Shown one piece after another: positions 7,939 to 16,604 of a stretch of 64,000 nucleotides of DNA. The translations under genes and the position numbers were made by a program. Each line of letters opens with the position of its first letter. Within the stretch, counting starts at the first letter, position 1. The stretch lies in the NCBI GenBank assembly GCA_963761975.1, contig CAVXIR010000002.1, forward strand, positions 992,001 to 1,056,000, in the 5' to 3' direction. A model generated the notes under the pieces. That model was not told where the DNA came from. It searched no databases and saw only the letters and a program-made list of their open reading frames with translations. The DNA comes from JAMQPK01 sp963761975. GTDB lineage: Bacteria > Acidobacteriota > Vicinamibacteria > Vicinamibacterales > JAMQPK01.

Positions 7939-8607
7939 TCAATCCAGCGGCTTTGGCTGAGGCACGATCCGGATGTAGGGCTTCGGCGATTTCCAGCCCT
8001 GCGGGTACACTTTCTTCGCGTCGTCATCCGACACCGACCCGGCAATGATCACGTCGTCGCCCTGCTTCCAGTTGGCCGGCGTGGCCACCTTGTGCTTCGC
8101 CGTCAGTTGCAGCGAGTCGATGACGCGCAGCACTTCGTCGAAGTTGCGCCCGGTCGTCATGGGATACGAGATGCTGAGCTTGATCTTCTTGTCGGGACCG
8201 ATGACGAACACGTTGCGGACCGTCTGATTGTCGGCGGCGGTCCGGCCATCGCAGCTGCCTTCGAGCTCGGCCGGCAGCATGCCGTACGCCTTCGACACCT
8301 CGAGTTTGGTGTCGCCAATCATCGGATAGTTCGGCGCTTCGCCTTGCGTCTCCTTGATGTCGTTTGCCCACCGCTTGTGGTTGTCGACCGGGTCCACACT
8401 CAGGCCGATCACCTTGGTTCGACGCTTGTCGAACTCTGGCTTCAGCTTCGCCATTGCGCCGAGCTCGGTCGTGCAGACCGGGGTGAAGTCCTTCGGGTGC
8501 GAAAACATCACCGCCCACGAATCGCCGATCCACTCGTGGAAACGAATGGGACCGTCGGTTGTTTCAGCCTGGAAGTCTGGAGCCGTATCACCAATCCGCA
8601 AACTCAT
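7939..8607 (-). CDS. peroxiredoxin, 1-Cys (Prx6) type
   Basis: A 222-residue thiol peroxidase that would reduce hydrogen peroxide and organic peroxides in the cytoplasm. The peroxidatic site is SHPKDFTPVCTTELG, with Cys near 46. The long C-terminal part (YPMTTGRNFDEVLRVIDSLQ, then ATPANWKQGDDVII) is typical of the Prx6/AhpC-TSA 1-Cys subgroup; a second Cys in GSCDGR is not the usual resolving position. A ribosome binding site (AGGGAGG) precedes the ATG. It seems monocistronic. Confidence 0.95.
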   Translation of the reverse strand: MSLRIGDTAPDFQAETTDGPIRFHEWIGDSWAVMFSHPKDFTPVCTTELGAMAKLKPEFDKRRTKVIGLSVDPVDNHKRWANDIKETQGEAPNYPMIGDTKLEVSKAYGMLPAELEGSCDGRTAADNQTVRNVFVIGPDKKIKLSISYPMTTGRNFDEVLRVIDSLQLTAKHKVATPANWKQGDDVIIAGSVSDDDAKKVYPQGWKSPKPYIRIVPQPKPLD

Positions 8608-8693
8608 TGCACACCTCCCTGAATATCCTGCCGTGAAACTGGAAAAGCTATCAGTTTTGCGACCAGGCCCACAAGCCCCTTCTTTGAGCGCCT

Positions 8694-8732
8694 CTGGAAG
8701 TGGCCGGAACTGGCAGACGCACCAGCTTGAGG
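8694..8732 (+). pseudogene. 5' half of a tRNA-Leu (remnant)
   Basis: About 38 bases match the intact tRNA-Leu at 10591 from the acceptor stem through the anticodon GAG, with one inserted base and two changes at the start, and the match stops in the anticodon loop. The 3' half is absent. This is what remains when an element inserts in the anticodon loop, so an older integration next to the current island is inferred. Confidence 0.8.
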
Positions 8733-8789
8733 GAACTTAGAATTGGCTTCTCCGATCTGTTCCGCTAACTGATAGAAAGGGTTGAGATA

Positions 8790-9188
8790 GTGAGCAACTT
8801 CTATGCGAGGAGCGTGTTCTTCGTGAAAGACGCTGAGCGCGCACTCAGGTTCTACACCGAAACACTCGGATTCTCACTCGACTGGAACTATCAAGAAGAA
8901 GGCCTGGCATTTGTATTTCAAGTGAGCCTGCTTGGGTTTGAGCTGATCCTGAATCAAACCGAGGCTTGGACGGAGGACCGGGCTGGTCACGGCCGCCTGT
9001 TCATTGGCCTCGACGAAGACCAAGTTCATGCATTTCGCAAGCATATCGAGGAAAACGGCATCAAGACGACCGTCCTCGAGTGGGGCAACCCAACACTTGT
9101 CATACGCGACCTGGATGAGAACGAATTGTTCTTTTGGTTGCCGGAGAGCGAACGAGCAAGCCTGCAAGCGCAGCTCGCAGGCGCCTAA
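8790..9188 (+). CDS. VOC-superfamily (glyoxalase/bleomycin-resistance-like) protein
   Basis: A 132-residue protein of the vicinal-oxygen-chelate fold: SVFFVKDAERALRFYTETLGF opening, then LILNQTEAW and a final VIRDLDENELFFWLPE. Members include glyoxalase I, dioxygenases and antibiotic-binding proteins; the metal-ligand pattern is incomplete, so binding or resistance roles are as likely as catalysis. Start is a GTG after AAAGGG. It follows the broken tRNA-Leu, and its stop lies within GCCTAACGCG, which resembles the left core of an integron attC but lacks a convincing partner. It may be acquired DNA. Confidence 0.8.
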   Translation: MSNFYARSVFFVKDAERALRFYTETLGFSLDWNYQEEGLAFVFQVSLLGFELILNQTEAWTEDRAGHGRLFIGLDEDQVHAFRKHIEENGIKTTVLEWGNPTLVIRDLDENELFFWLPESERASLQAQLAGA

Positions 9189-9253
9189 CGCGCTGGCTGA
9201 GCGGCAATGCCGTTAGCGGCCCAACGTGGGCCTAAGTCAACGAGGCCCCGCGT

Positions 9254-10336
9254 TCACTGTCTCGCTTTGACCTGATCGTGGATGGTGCCGATATTCCCAC
9301 GCAGGCGCACGGCGCCCCCGGGATAGTTCTCGAATTCGGGCAGCTTGACGGCGTCCATCACCTGCTCACGCGTCTTCCCCGCCGCGATTTCCTTGGCGAC
9401 CGCCGCCTGCAGGTTTGTAAAGAAGGCGCGCAGCTTCATGACGTCGGCCTGCTTGCCGATCTGACCATGTCCAGGAACCATCGTCGCGGTCGGCGAAATC
9501 GCGACACCTTTGTCGAGCCACTCGACCCAGTCGAAGCTGTTCCCGGAAGCATCCATCGCCGGCACCCAGTTGCTCGAAAACGTATCTCCCCACTGGATGA
9601 CGTTCGAATTCTTGAAAAAAACGAGCGTGTCGCCGTCCGTGTGAGCTTTTCCGAAATGGTAGAGATGCACTTCTTCGCTGCTCAAGGCAAACACCATCTC
9701 GGTGTCGTAGAGGAGCATCGGCGCCGACTTTTTCGGATCGGTGGTTTGAACCATCGTGAGGTTCATCTGAGCCAGGCTCAGCCGATCCTGTGCATCCGAG
9801 AGCTTGGCGGCGTCGCCCGCTTTCTTTGCCGCGGCCAGATCGTCCTCAGCCCGCTTCACGGCCGCTGGTGCGTTCTTCGCCGCATTCTCGTAGCCGCTCA
9901 GAATCCGGCCACGAGTGTTCTTGTGCGACACGATAGTGGCGAACGCGCCGAACACCGGATCGCCGCCGGAATGATCACCATGGTGGTGGGTGTTGATGAC
10001 CCACCGAATCGGCTTCGGCGTCAGCTTCTTCACTTCGTTGACGACCGACTGCGCCATCGGCACCGCCTGACCATTACGCCAATCGAGATTGTAGTTGGCA
10101 TCGACGAGGAGCACACCCTCGTCGGCGATGCACACGCCGATGTTGCCGCCAACGTTGCTCGTGTCTGGACCTGACGGCGCGATGATGTAGAGATGATCGT
10201 TCAGCTTGATGACGTTGAACAGATTGGGGGGCATCGGCACCGGCCGCCTGAGCTGGGCGGCGCCGGCGGAACCGAGCAGAAGAATCCCCGCGATCACGAC
10301 AAGCGGCAGACGTGCTACTGACACCGGATCACGCAT
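9254..10336 (-). CDS. secreted metallo-beta-lactamase-fold hydrolase
   Basis: A 360-residue protein from the ATG at 10336, which has a GAGGAG site and yields a signal peptide (LPLVVIAGILLLGSAGAAQ). The zinc site THHHGDHSGGD, the later KAHTDGDTLVFF and MVPGHGQIG mark an MBL-fold enzyme of the class-B-like 'quinoprotein relay/MBL' type. A helical insertion of about 70 residues between the first motif and the third strand (NAAKNAPAAVKRAEDDLAAAKK) is unusual for beta-lactamases proper. The substrate is unknown. Confidence 0.85.
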   Translation of the reverse strand: MRDPVSVARLPLVVIAGILLLGSAGAAQLRRPVPMPPNLFNVIKLNDHLYIIAPSGPDTSNVGGNIGVCIADEGVLLVDANYNLDWRNGQAVPMAQSVVNEVKKLTPKPIRWVINTHHHGDHSGGDPVFGAFATIVSHKNTRGRILSGYENAAKNAPAAVKRAEDDLAAAKKAGDAAKLSDAQDRLSLAQMNLTMVQTTDPKKSAPMLLYDTEMVFALSSEEVHLYHFGKAHTDGDTLVFFKNSNVIQWGDTFSSNWVPAMDASGNSFDWVEWLDKGVAISPTATMVPGHGQIGKQADVMKLRAFFTNLQAAVAKEIAAGKTREQVMDAVKLPEFENYPGGAVRLRGNIGTIHDQVKARQ

Positions 10337-10590
10337 AGTGGCTCCTCGACGCAGACTCGACGATATGGCCAGATGGCGGCCACTATACCACCGGGTGGGG
10401 AAGCTGAAGTTGTACACCGCGGTGCCTCCGGTACGGGTTCAAGCTGTGCGTCTTCGGTTGCCCGCGTCCGGCTTCCGCCATATACTTTGTTTTGGGCGTC
10501 GCACGTCTCAAACATTGCGCGAATAGATCAACAGACGAATCAGCGCTGACGTTCTGTAGGACACGCAAGACGTCCAATCTCCCTCTGAAC

Positions 10591-10677
10591 GCGGAAGTGG
10601 CGGAACTGGCAGACGCACCAGCTTGAGGGGCTGGCGGTAGCAATACCATCGGGGTTCAAATCCCCGCTTCCGCACCA
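10591..10677 (+). tRNA. tRNA-Leu(GAG)
   Basis: The acceptor stem GCGGAAG (10591-10597) pairs with CTTCCGC (10667-10673), followed by A and an encoded CCA. Anticodon stem CCAGC/GCTGG encloses TTGAGGG, giving anticodon GAG. A long variable arm and the T-loop GGGGTTCAAATCCCC are present. The last 15 bases form the attachment core of the island. Confidence 0.97.
10663..10677 (+). other. left attachment site (att core, tRNA 3' end)
   Basis: CCCGCTTCCGCACCA, the T-arm end, acceptor stem and CCA of tRNA-Leu, is identical to 53145-53159. Integration at the tRNA 3' end restores a complete tRNA, as is usual for tyrosine integrases of this kind. Confidence 0.85.
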
Positions 10678-10681
10678 GACT

Positions 10682-12067
10682 TCAAGCCGCTGAACGAGAG
10701 TTACTTACTGGCAGGTCGTTGTCGGTATGCTGATTGCTCTTCGATTCAGCGGTTTTTGTTTTTTGCAAGGAATTTGCAAGATGAGCGGCATCGAGCTTGT
10801 CCACGGCTCGTTGTATCGCCCGCGCGCTCGGGTTCACATACCTGTTGGTCGTGCTCAGATTTGCGTGCCCAAGGATCTCCTTGATCTGCGCGGTCGGCAC
10901 GTCCAGCTCATCATAGCGGCTCGCTGCCTCATGCCGGAGATCGGCGAGATGCAGCCCGTTCAGATCCACGCCCTTCTCACCTTCGGTCTCTTCCCACACT
11001 CGGGCCGCTTTCGTGCGTAACCGCTCCCACGCGTTCCGAAGCGTCTCCTTACTCATCTCTTCGCCAACCTCGTTGCCAAAGACGTAACCTGTCGAAGGCA
11101 TCCGCTCGCCATCGGGGAGAAACTGCCGCAGTTCCAACAGGGCAGTGACACGTGCCGACAGACGTACCTTGCGGCCCACGCCTGTCTTCGACTTCCCCGG
11201 CAGCACGAACATTGTGCGGCTCTTCAGATTCACCTCCCGCCATTGGAGGCTGCGAAGCTCGCCAGGACGGCAGCAGGTGTCCAGCATCGTCGTGATGAAC
11301 GCCTCCATGCGTGGATCGGCGAGAGCCAGCAGTCGATCTTCATCGTCTGCGCTGGAAAACCGCACGGCACGAGGCGTTTCTTTCTCCAGGCTGATGCAGG
11401 CCACGCCCGCCACTCGGAAGGGTGTACCGGTCAGCCCGTAGACTGGGATCTCTATTGCGAGTTCTGGGTGTTCCTGTTTCTGACGCTCGGCTTCAAGCTT
11501 TACCCGGATACCCCAATTCCACATCTTTCTTAGCAGCTTCAAATCGTGATTGACCGTCACGACTGACAGGCCCGCCGCCTTGCGCGCCTTCCGGTACATT
11601 TCGATGTTCGAAGAGGTAATCGTGCGCACGTCAAGATCGCCGAAGCGCCGTCCATCAGCCAGCCTGAACTCGCAGATCGTCCTGATACGATAGTCGTTGT
11701 CTTCGGGCCTCACGAGCTGACAGCCCTTCTCGCGTTTCCAGTGTTCGGCAAACTGTTCGAAGGTGAGCACCGTCGCCAGCTTCGGCTCGACAACAGCGGC
11801 ATCTTTGTTGAAGTTGCCGTCGCGGATCGCGATGCGGATCTTTTCTGCTTGGCGCTCAGCCTCGCTCTTCGCCAGCCCATCTTTGGGCTTGCCAAGATGA
11901 CGGTTCAGATTGAAGCGATATGGTTCGCCCTTCCACTGGTAGTTGAAATACCAGGGATGCTTGCACCCCTTCCATTTCGTACGAGGGCATCGACAAATTT
12001 TTCTGATGCCGTCGTTGGCGGTGACGGCCACCTCCGTGCCGTCACGCAGCTTTCTTATCCGACCCAT
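10682..12067 (-). CDS. int: tyrosine recombinase / island integrase
   Basis: A 461-residue site-specific recombinase ending five bases from the att core. The ATG at 12067 has a strong AGGAGG site seven bases upstream. The N-terminal part has a CRCPRTKWKGCKHPW cluster (possible zinc binding), then a core-binding domain and the catalytic domain: Arg in CCRPGELRSL (about 267), Lys about 294, Arg in ADLRHEAASR (378), His in LGHANLSTTNRYV (401) and Tyr 410. The His normally found just before the D-L-R triad is Ala here, which is unusual for an active enzyme and worth checking. It overlaps the excisionase-like gene by 26 bases. Confidence 0.93.
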   Translation of the reverse strand: MGRIRKLRDGTEVAVTANDGIRKICRCPRTKWKGCKHPWYFNYQWKGEPYRFNLNRHLGKPKDGLAKSEAERQAEKIRIAIRDGNFNKDAAVVEPKLATVLTFEQFAEHWKREKGCQLVRPEDNDYRIRTICEFRLADGRRFGDLDVRTITSSNIEMYRKARKAAGLSVVTVNHDLKLLRKMWNWGIRVKLEAERQKQEHPELAIEIPVYGLTGTPFRVAGVACISLEKETPRAVRFSSADDEDRLLALADPRMEAFITTMLDTCCRPGELRSLQWREVNLKSRTMFVLPGKSKTGVGRKVRLSARVTALLELRQFLPDGERMPSTGYVFGNEVGEEMSKETLRNAWERLRTKAARVWEETEGEKGVDLNGLHLADLRHEAASRYDELDVPTAQIKEILGHANLSTTNRYVNPSARAIQRAVDKLDAAHLANSLQKTKTAESKSNQHTDNDLPVSNSRSAA

Positions 12068-12305
12068 TGGTCCTCCTTGTGGACTGGCCCTCAAGCCACG
12101 CGTCCACCCATTCCGGCTTGATTCTCAACTCCCGTCGCCCACCGACGCGAGCCGCCTGGAGGCGTCCGGCAGCCACCTCCCGGTAAATCGTCTTATTGCC
12201 GCACTGGGCGCGTTGTGCGGCCTGCCTAACGGTGAGCCAAGGGCCGATAGATGTAGTGGCAATAAGGCTCTTCCAATGCTCAACAAACTTCGGCGACGCT
12301 TGCAT
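12042..12305 (-). CDS. excisionase-like helix-turn-helix protein
   Basis: An 87-residue protein of the MerR-like/excisionase DNA-binding type: WLTVRQAAQRAQCGNKTIYR is the helix-turn-helix and GRLQAARVGGRRELRIKPEWV the wing with the final helix. Such proteins bind att arms and steer the integrase toward excision, and may also control integrase expression. It overlaps the integrase start, so the two should be co-translated. GGGAGGG lies upstream of the ATG. Confidence 0.85.
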   Translation of the reverse strand: MQASPKFVEHWKSLIATTSIGPWLTVRQAAQRAQCGNKTIYREVAAGRLQAARVGGRRELRIKPEWVDAWLEGQSTRRTNGSDKKAA

Positions 12306-12378
12306 AAGTCATTCCCTCCCAATCATTTGCAGGGGCATTCTCTTGCCCCAGAAATTCGGTTTGTGTCATTTCTGCACC

Positions 12379-12390
12379 ACATAGTTCTAT
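12379..12390. promoter_or_regulatory. possible operator upstream of the excisionase gene
   Basis: CATAG TT CTATG is a short inverted repeat 74 bases before the excisionase-like start, in a gap of 229 bases. It could be a binding site for that protein or a repressor. The evidence is the symmetry and position only. Confidence 0.25.
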
Positions 12391-12534
12391 GCTCAAAGGG
12401 GGGCAGTTACCCCCTCGGACGCGCATGTTTGACACCAATAGAGGACACCATCCGCCGCTCGCGGTAAAAAGGCCTGTGTTGCCAACCCTCCCCCTAAAGA
12501 GGGAGGGATGGCGGCAGCAACCTGATGGCGATGG

Positions 12535-12765
12535 CTAATTCTTGCCGGCTTCAAACGAGAGCTCGGAAGCCATGGCCTCGAACTGCTCGTCTTGAAGCTC
12601 CTTCCTGTGGGCGTTGAAATACTCCACCCCGGCCCGCGTAGCGTACCATCTCGCCTCCCCGCACTCCGGGCAGGGGACTTTTGAGATGAATCCCTGTGCA
12701 TGCAATTCTTCAAGACTCTCCTCCACAGTTGGCTCACTCGGTTGCTGTTGTTCTTCTTTTGACAT
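12535..12765 (-). CDS. small acidic protein with CPECG motif
   Basis: A 76-residue protein starting at ATG 12765. It is rich in Glu and Gln at the start (SKEEQQQPSEPTVEESLEEL), with VPCPECGEARWYATRAGVEYF in the middle, half of a zinc-ribbon. Function unknown; it may be a small DNA- or RNA-binding accessory of the replication module, since it lies between the primase and excisionase genes on the same strand. A GTG seven codons upstream is an alternative start. Confidence 0.55.
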   Translation of the reverse strand: MSKEEQQQPSEPTVEESLEELHAQGFISKVPCPECGEARWYATRAGVEYFNAHRKELQDEQFEAMASELSFEAGKN

Positions 12766-12896
12766 TGTCCTGTCACTTCCTTTCACTGTTTGTCGTTTAC
12801 GAACCGTGTTGTTGATTTACGCCGCTAGCACTGACAGAGTCGTGGCAGGCTTGGTAAACACTGAGAATCCCACTCAACCGTTGACAACAGCCTTGC

Positions 12897-13061
12897 TCAC
12901 GCACTCTCTGTTGCATCAGTCACCTCCCTCTCGTCTTGATTCCCTCTAAAGTTGGTAGGTCGGCCCGAACGTCGACTCGGCCCGTCGCCCCAAGCACATT
13001 TCCCTGCTGGGGTCTGTGCCGTCGTACCAGTCCCAGGCCCTGTCACTTGCTTTCTACTCAT
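12897..13061 (-). CDS. small basic protein coupled to the primase gene
   Basis: A 54-residue reading frame whose ATG overlaps the primase stop (ATGA). It is Gly-, Thr- and Arg-rich and probably unstructured. Only the coupling supports it as a gene; no family is recognised. Confidence 0.35.
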   Translation of the reverse strand: MSRKQVTGPGTGTTAQTPAGKCAWGDGPSRRSGRPTNFRGNQDEREVTDATESA

Positions 13062-14521
13062 GCCACCTGCAAATCCTCGCCGGGTTGAAAGTCCCTGGAC
13101 TGCCTGGACCACCGGACGCCCCGGTAAACGTACGGCCGATCACCTGCGCGGGATGGTCGGCGCTTCTCCACGTTCGGAAAGGCGCGTTTAACTTCCTTTC
13201 CGAATTCGCTCGCCTCCAATGGTCGCTCGCCCAGCGCCGCCATTGCCACGCGATACTGTCCGTAAAGTTCGGCACAATTGATCTCGCCGTTCGGGTCAGC
13301 GACGCATTCCTCGCGAATGAAGGTCGCGGTTGGATTCGATGCCGCTCGGTGCTCTTCAAGTGCAGCCTTTGCAATGGCCGGCTCGGTGAACTTGCCGTTT
13401 ATCCGAAGCCGCTGCAGCCCATCGAGTGCCCAGATAAAGATTCCTGGCAATTCGCTAACAAGCTTGTGTTTTAGTTGCCTATCGATGCGCTCAGGTGGGA
13501 TCGTCACGTTAAATGGCAGGATCATCGCTCGACGCGACAGGCCACTGGATCGATCACGAAATTTTGGGACCTTGTTCGTCGCAAAGATCAGCCGCGCCTT
13601 CGATGCGGTTTGTAACGGCTCAAGATTTTTGCGGTCGAACAACATCGGCTCGCCCGATACGACGGCCTTCAATTTGCCTTCGGCCACACTCGACACGTCG
13701 TCGATCTCGGGCGCAATGTTGACAAGTTTCCCGAGCATCGGCGTCATCTGGAATCGATCACCGAACACCTCAAGTCCCACATTTGAGGCATTCTGGTCGC
13801 CAACGAGCCTCTGGAGAACGTGAAGCAATACCGACTTGCCATTGCACCCCTCGCCCACCAATATGACAAACCGCTCAAGGCTAGTGTCTGTCACAAGGCA
13901 GTAGCCGAACCACTCTTGCAAGAAGGCGATCGCTTCCGCGTCGCCCTGCAGCACCTCGTCGAGGAAATTCTGGAACTTTGGACACGTGGCGCCCGGCTTG
14001 TAGTCGACCGGCAATGCCACCTGCGAAAAAAACTCAGGCGAGGGGCTACGAAGCACGTCTTGCCACCCCTGCAGCACCTTCTGGACATCTATCAGGCCGT
14101 TATTCACAGGGATGTAGTCGATGTGCTCAATTCGACCCAGCCACGCAGGCATTTCGACCGCGTCTGGCACCAGCAGCTCGCTTTGCAGTGCCTGCAGCAG
14201 ATTGCCAACAACCCCAGTCGTAACCTGCGGCTTGACCTTGTAGCCCACCAAGGTTGCCTTGTCGATTCGCGCCTTGGCGAAGGCGCTGAGTCCCGCTTTC
14301 ATCTCGGCAATCGACACGCGCCCGTAGCACTTGCCGTTCCATTGCCACCATTCTTGTTTGTGGTAGCGCAAGGTCGGTCGGCCGCCGCCGTCACGACAAT
14401 GTATCTTCATAAAAGCCCGCGCCAGTCGATGCGGATCAGTGACGCCTTCAGGCACCGCCGCATCTTGACGCTGGTTTGATTTCCGGTTCTGTCTCGGCTT
14501 ACGCGCATCAATTCCGTTCAT
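13058..14521 (-). CDS. P4-type phage/plasmid primase-helicase (D5-like)
   Basis: About 487 residues from the ATG at 14521 behind AGAAGGG; a GTG at 14638 would add 39 residues. The N-terminal third is the D5_N region (WQWNGKCYGRVS, then YIPVNNGLIDV). The SF3 helicase core has Walker A GEGCNGKSVLL, Walker B IAPEIDD and RLIFATNKVPKFRDRSSGL. A winged-helix domain closes the protein (KRRPSRAGDRPYVYRGVRW). These enzymes start replication of satellite phages and islands. There is no obvious N-terminal AEP primase domain, so it may act as a helicase only, or a primase may be absent. Confidence 0.9.
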   Translation of the reverse strand: MNGIDARKPRQNRKSNQRQDAAVPEGVTDPHRLARAFMKIHCRDGGGRPTLRYHKQEWWQWNGKCYGRVSIAEMKAGLSAFAKARIDKATLVGYKVKPQVTTGVVGNLLQALQSELLVPDAVEMPAWLGRIEHIDYIPVNNGLIDVQKVLQGWQDVLRSPSPEFFSQVALPVDYKPGATCPKFQNFLDEVLQGDAEAIAFLQEWFGYCLVTDTSLERFVILVGEGCNGKSVLLHVLQRLVGDQNASNVGLEVFGDRFQMTPMLGKLVNIAPEIDDVSSVAEGKLKAVVSGEPMLFDRKNLEPLQTASKARLIFATNKVPKFRDRSSGLSRRAMILPFNVTIPPERIDRQLKHKLVSELPGIFIWALDGLQRLRINGKFTEPAIAKAALEEHRAASNPTATFIREECVADPNGEINCAELYGQYRVAMAALGERPLEASEFGKEVKRAFPNVEKRRPSRAGDRPYVYRGVRWSRQSRDFQPGEDLQVA

Positions 14522-14690
14522 CTCAATCCCTTCTGCTTGTACGGTTTCCGAATCGAGGCTCGCATTCTCACGGTCCTCCGCGTGTCGAACAGCACGTTTG
14601 CCTGATTTCTCAAACGCAAGGCAATAGTGCCGTACCACTGCTGGGTTGTTAACTTGGTTACTTGCTGAAATTTCGTGGGGCTTTTTTTAG

Positions 14691-15461
14691 CTATCGACCA
14701 GGGCGGCGGCGGCGACGCGAGCGGGCGGACTCACGGGAGATTTCCTGCCATCCAAACAGCGTCTCGCCGATCAGTTGCGCGTCGAACTGCGCACGCTCAC
14801 GCGAGCAGCGACACTCGTGAATGAGGAATTTCTGTAATCGTGCGGAGATGTCAGTCTCGCGGGTTCGAAACTGTTCTCTCGTGGGTGTTGCGGTGTCGAA
14901 ATATCCGGGCTCATCGATCACTACAGGTTCTTCTCCGTCTTCGAACTTGATTTCACGCTGCCGAGGTGCCCACTCCTTGGAGTTCCCAGGTGTCATCCTG
15001 CGATACCGCTCCGCCTCAGCGCGAAGGTCAGCAGCCTCAGAAATGATTGTGTCGGAAGGTCGATCCGATAGTACGCCACGAAGAGCCTCGCTGATCGTCT
15101 GGTTTTCAAACTCCACGACCTCAGCCAATGCCTCCAAAGCCTTCGCCACGGCACCCAACTTGGCCGTAATTTTTCGTCCTCGAGACGCACCCTGTTTCTT
15201 CAGGAAGCTGGCCGCAGCTCTCACGTGACGATCAACCCAGTAGTGGCGCCACTCGTTGTGCAGCAAAGCGACCAAGGCGGTCAACTCAACTCGGTGTCGA
15301 CATGTCAAGCCCTCGTACACGCTCAGCGGTCGCAGGCGTTCGGCATACCATTGGTACACACGGCGAGCCTCTCGGCGATTTTGGCGAAGTCGAATCCACA
15401 GCTTTGACGAGAGATTCGGGAAACGAGCGGACTGGCGAACCGTGGGTGGCACAAATTGCAA
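14691..15461 (-). CDS. island protein of unknown function
   Basis: Up to 256 residues, apparently starting at TTG; the true start may be further in. It is strongly basic at both ends, with RLRQNRREARRVYQWYAERL near the N-terminus, a helical middle rich in Ala and Glu, and RESARSRRRRRPGR at the end. A possible motif is HECRCSRERAQFD. No family is recognised. It lies upstream of the primase gene on the same strand, so a role in island replication or control is possible. Confidence 0.5.
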   Translation of the reverse strand: MQFVPPTVRQSARFPNLSSKLWIRLRQNRREARRVYQWYAERLRPLSVYEGLTCRHRVELTALVALLHNEWRHYWVDRHVRAAASFLKKQGASRGRKITAKLGAVAKALEALAEVVEFENQTISEALRGVLSDRPSDTIISEAADLRAEAERYRRMTPGNSKEWAPRQREIKFEDGEEPVVIDEPGYFDTATPTREQFRTRETDISARLQKFLIHECRCSRERAQFDAQLIGETLFGWQEISRESARSRRRRRPGR

Positions 15462-15472
15462 GTCGACCGGTG

Positions 15473-15765
15473 CTAGTGAGGGTTAACCTTTCGTAGCCGG
15501 ATTGCAACGGGCACAGGGTGGGGTACTTTGCCGTTTGTCCAGTCCGGTTCGGGATCATCGACGGCAATCTGTCGAACGCCGCCACACAGCTTGCCCTGCA
15601 CACACCCGCCATCCAGGCAGTTGGTCATCCCCTCAGGGGTGCCGTTGTAACCGGTTGAAATGATCCGATTTTCCTTCACGATTACCGCGCCCACCCGGCG
15701 GCCGAGACAGTTCGCCTTTTCCGAACGGCGATAGCAATGTTCATGTAGTACTCGTCTCGGTTCAT
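15473..15765 (-). pseudogene. broken dCMP deaminase
   Basis: The ATG at 15765 follows GGAGGAG and begins MNRDEYYMNIAIAVRKR. A one-base loss then shifts the frame, and the next part reads GAVIVKENRIISTGYNGTPEGM, the signature of deoxycytidylate deaminases. After DGGC the conserved zinc-binding HAE and PCxxC region is missing, so the enzyme is truncated as well as frameshifted. Such genes are common in phage and satellite replication modules, where they feed dTTP synthesis. Confidence 0.75.
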
Positions 15766-16018
15766 TTTGGCTCCTCCGCTTCAGTTATCGTCATTCGACG
15801 CGTTGCCCTGAAGTGCCCGGAGTGCCAGAATGGGAAGAAGCCTCAATGAATTCGCCGATAGCTCCGGGAGTTTAGGCAGTACTCGGAGTTCATCGACTTT
15901 CGCCGCAAAAAGCCGCAGAGAATGTCGAGCGACCACAATGAGGAGGTCTCACTGATTGAGTGCGTGACAGGCAACAGTCGGACGCTTGGGCAAATAGTGT
16001 CGCCGGGGCACCAATTCC
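15766..16018. other. gene-free stretch
   Basis: About 250 bases with no convincing gene. A short run reading CPECQNGKK suggests a zinc-ribbon gene remnant. Nothing else can be supported. Confidence 0.4.
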
Positions 16019-16115
16019 GCTGCCATGCCACCCCTATGGCATTGGCAGCACTCAGCAAGGCCCGCAGTGCCGAGGCAGCGCCATGGCAATCGGTTGGCAG
16101 TGCCAGTCAAGTAAC
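16019..16115. repeat. GGCAGTGGCA-type palindromic repeat, copy 1
   Basis: The first half begins GCTGCCATGCCACCCCTATG and closes with TTGGCAGCACTC; the second half holds GTGCCGAGGCAGCG, then CCATGGCAATCG and GGCAGTGCCA. The apex of the first hairpin is shorter than in the copy at 42098. It precedes the IS1 remains. Confidence 0.7.
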
Positions 16116-16159
16116 TCGAGGGAGGCCCTGCTACTTGACTTGCCTTTCCAGATGTCAGG

Positions 16160-16582
16160 TCCGCCGACGGCAACAAGCTCTATCTGGAGGCCGTCGAGAA
16201 CGCCTTCGGGATGGAGATCGACTACGCCATGCTCCGCAGGGTCTACGGTGTCGATCCAGAGGTCCCAGAAACCCGCTACAGCCCGCCAAGTGCATCGGCT
16301 GCGAAGTTAAGCACATCAACGGCGATCCCGATCCGAAATACATCTCCACCAGCTACGTCGAGCGCCATAACCTCACGATGCGGATGTCGATGCACCGGTT
16401 CACGAGGCTCACGAACGCCTTCTCAAAAAAGATTAAAGAATCACGCGGTGACAGTCGCTCTATACTTCATATATTACAACTTCGGCCGGGTGCATCAGAC
16501 GCTTCGTGTGACGCCAGCAATGGAAGCCGGACTCTCCAACCACGTGTGGAGCATCGAGGAAATAGTTGCTCTACTCGGATAG
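16160..16582 (+). pseudogene. IS1-family transposase remnant
   Basis: Three segments in different frames read as one IS1-like transposase C-terminal half: ADGNKLYLEAVENAFGMEID, then KCIGCEVKHINGDPDPKYIS followed by RHNLTMRMSMHRFTRLTNAF, then YYNFGRVHQTLRVTPAMEAG. Two frameshifts separate them and the N-terminal half is gone. The conserved Asp/Glu region and NFGRVH are intact in sequence but the gene cannot be translated as a whole. No clear terminal inverted repeats are seen. Confidence 0.85.
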
Positions 16583-16604
16583 ATCGAACCGAACTGAGGA
16601 TGAC

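Noticed and set aside
9182..9245. Integron attC-like sequence after the VOC gene (GCCTAAC at the stop, later GTTAGCG)
   Set aside because: The two core sites are only about 35 bases apart and the right-hand core departs from the expected pattern; no integrase gene of the IntI type is present.
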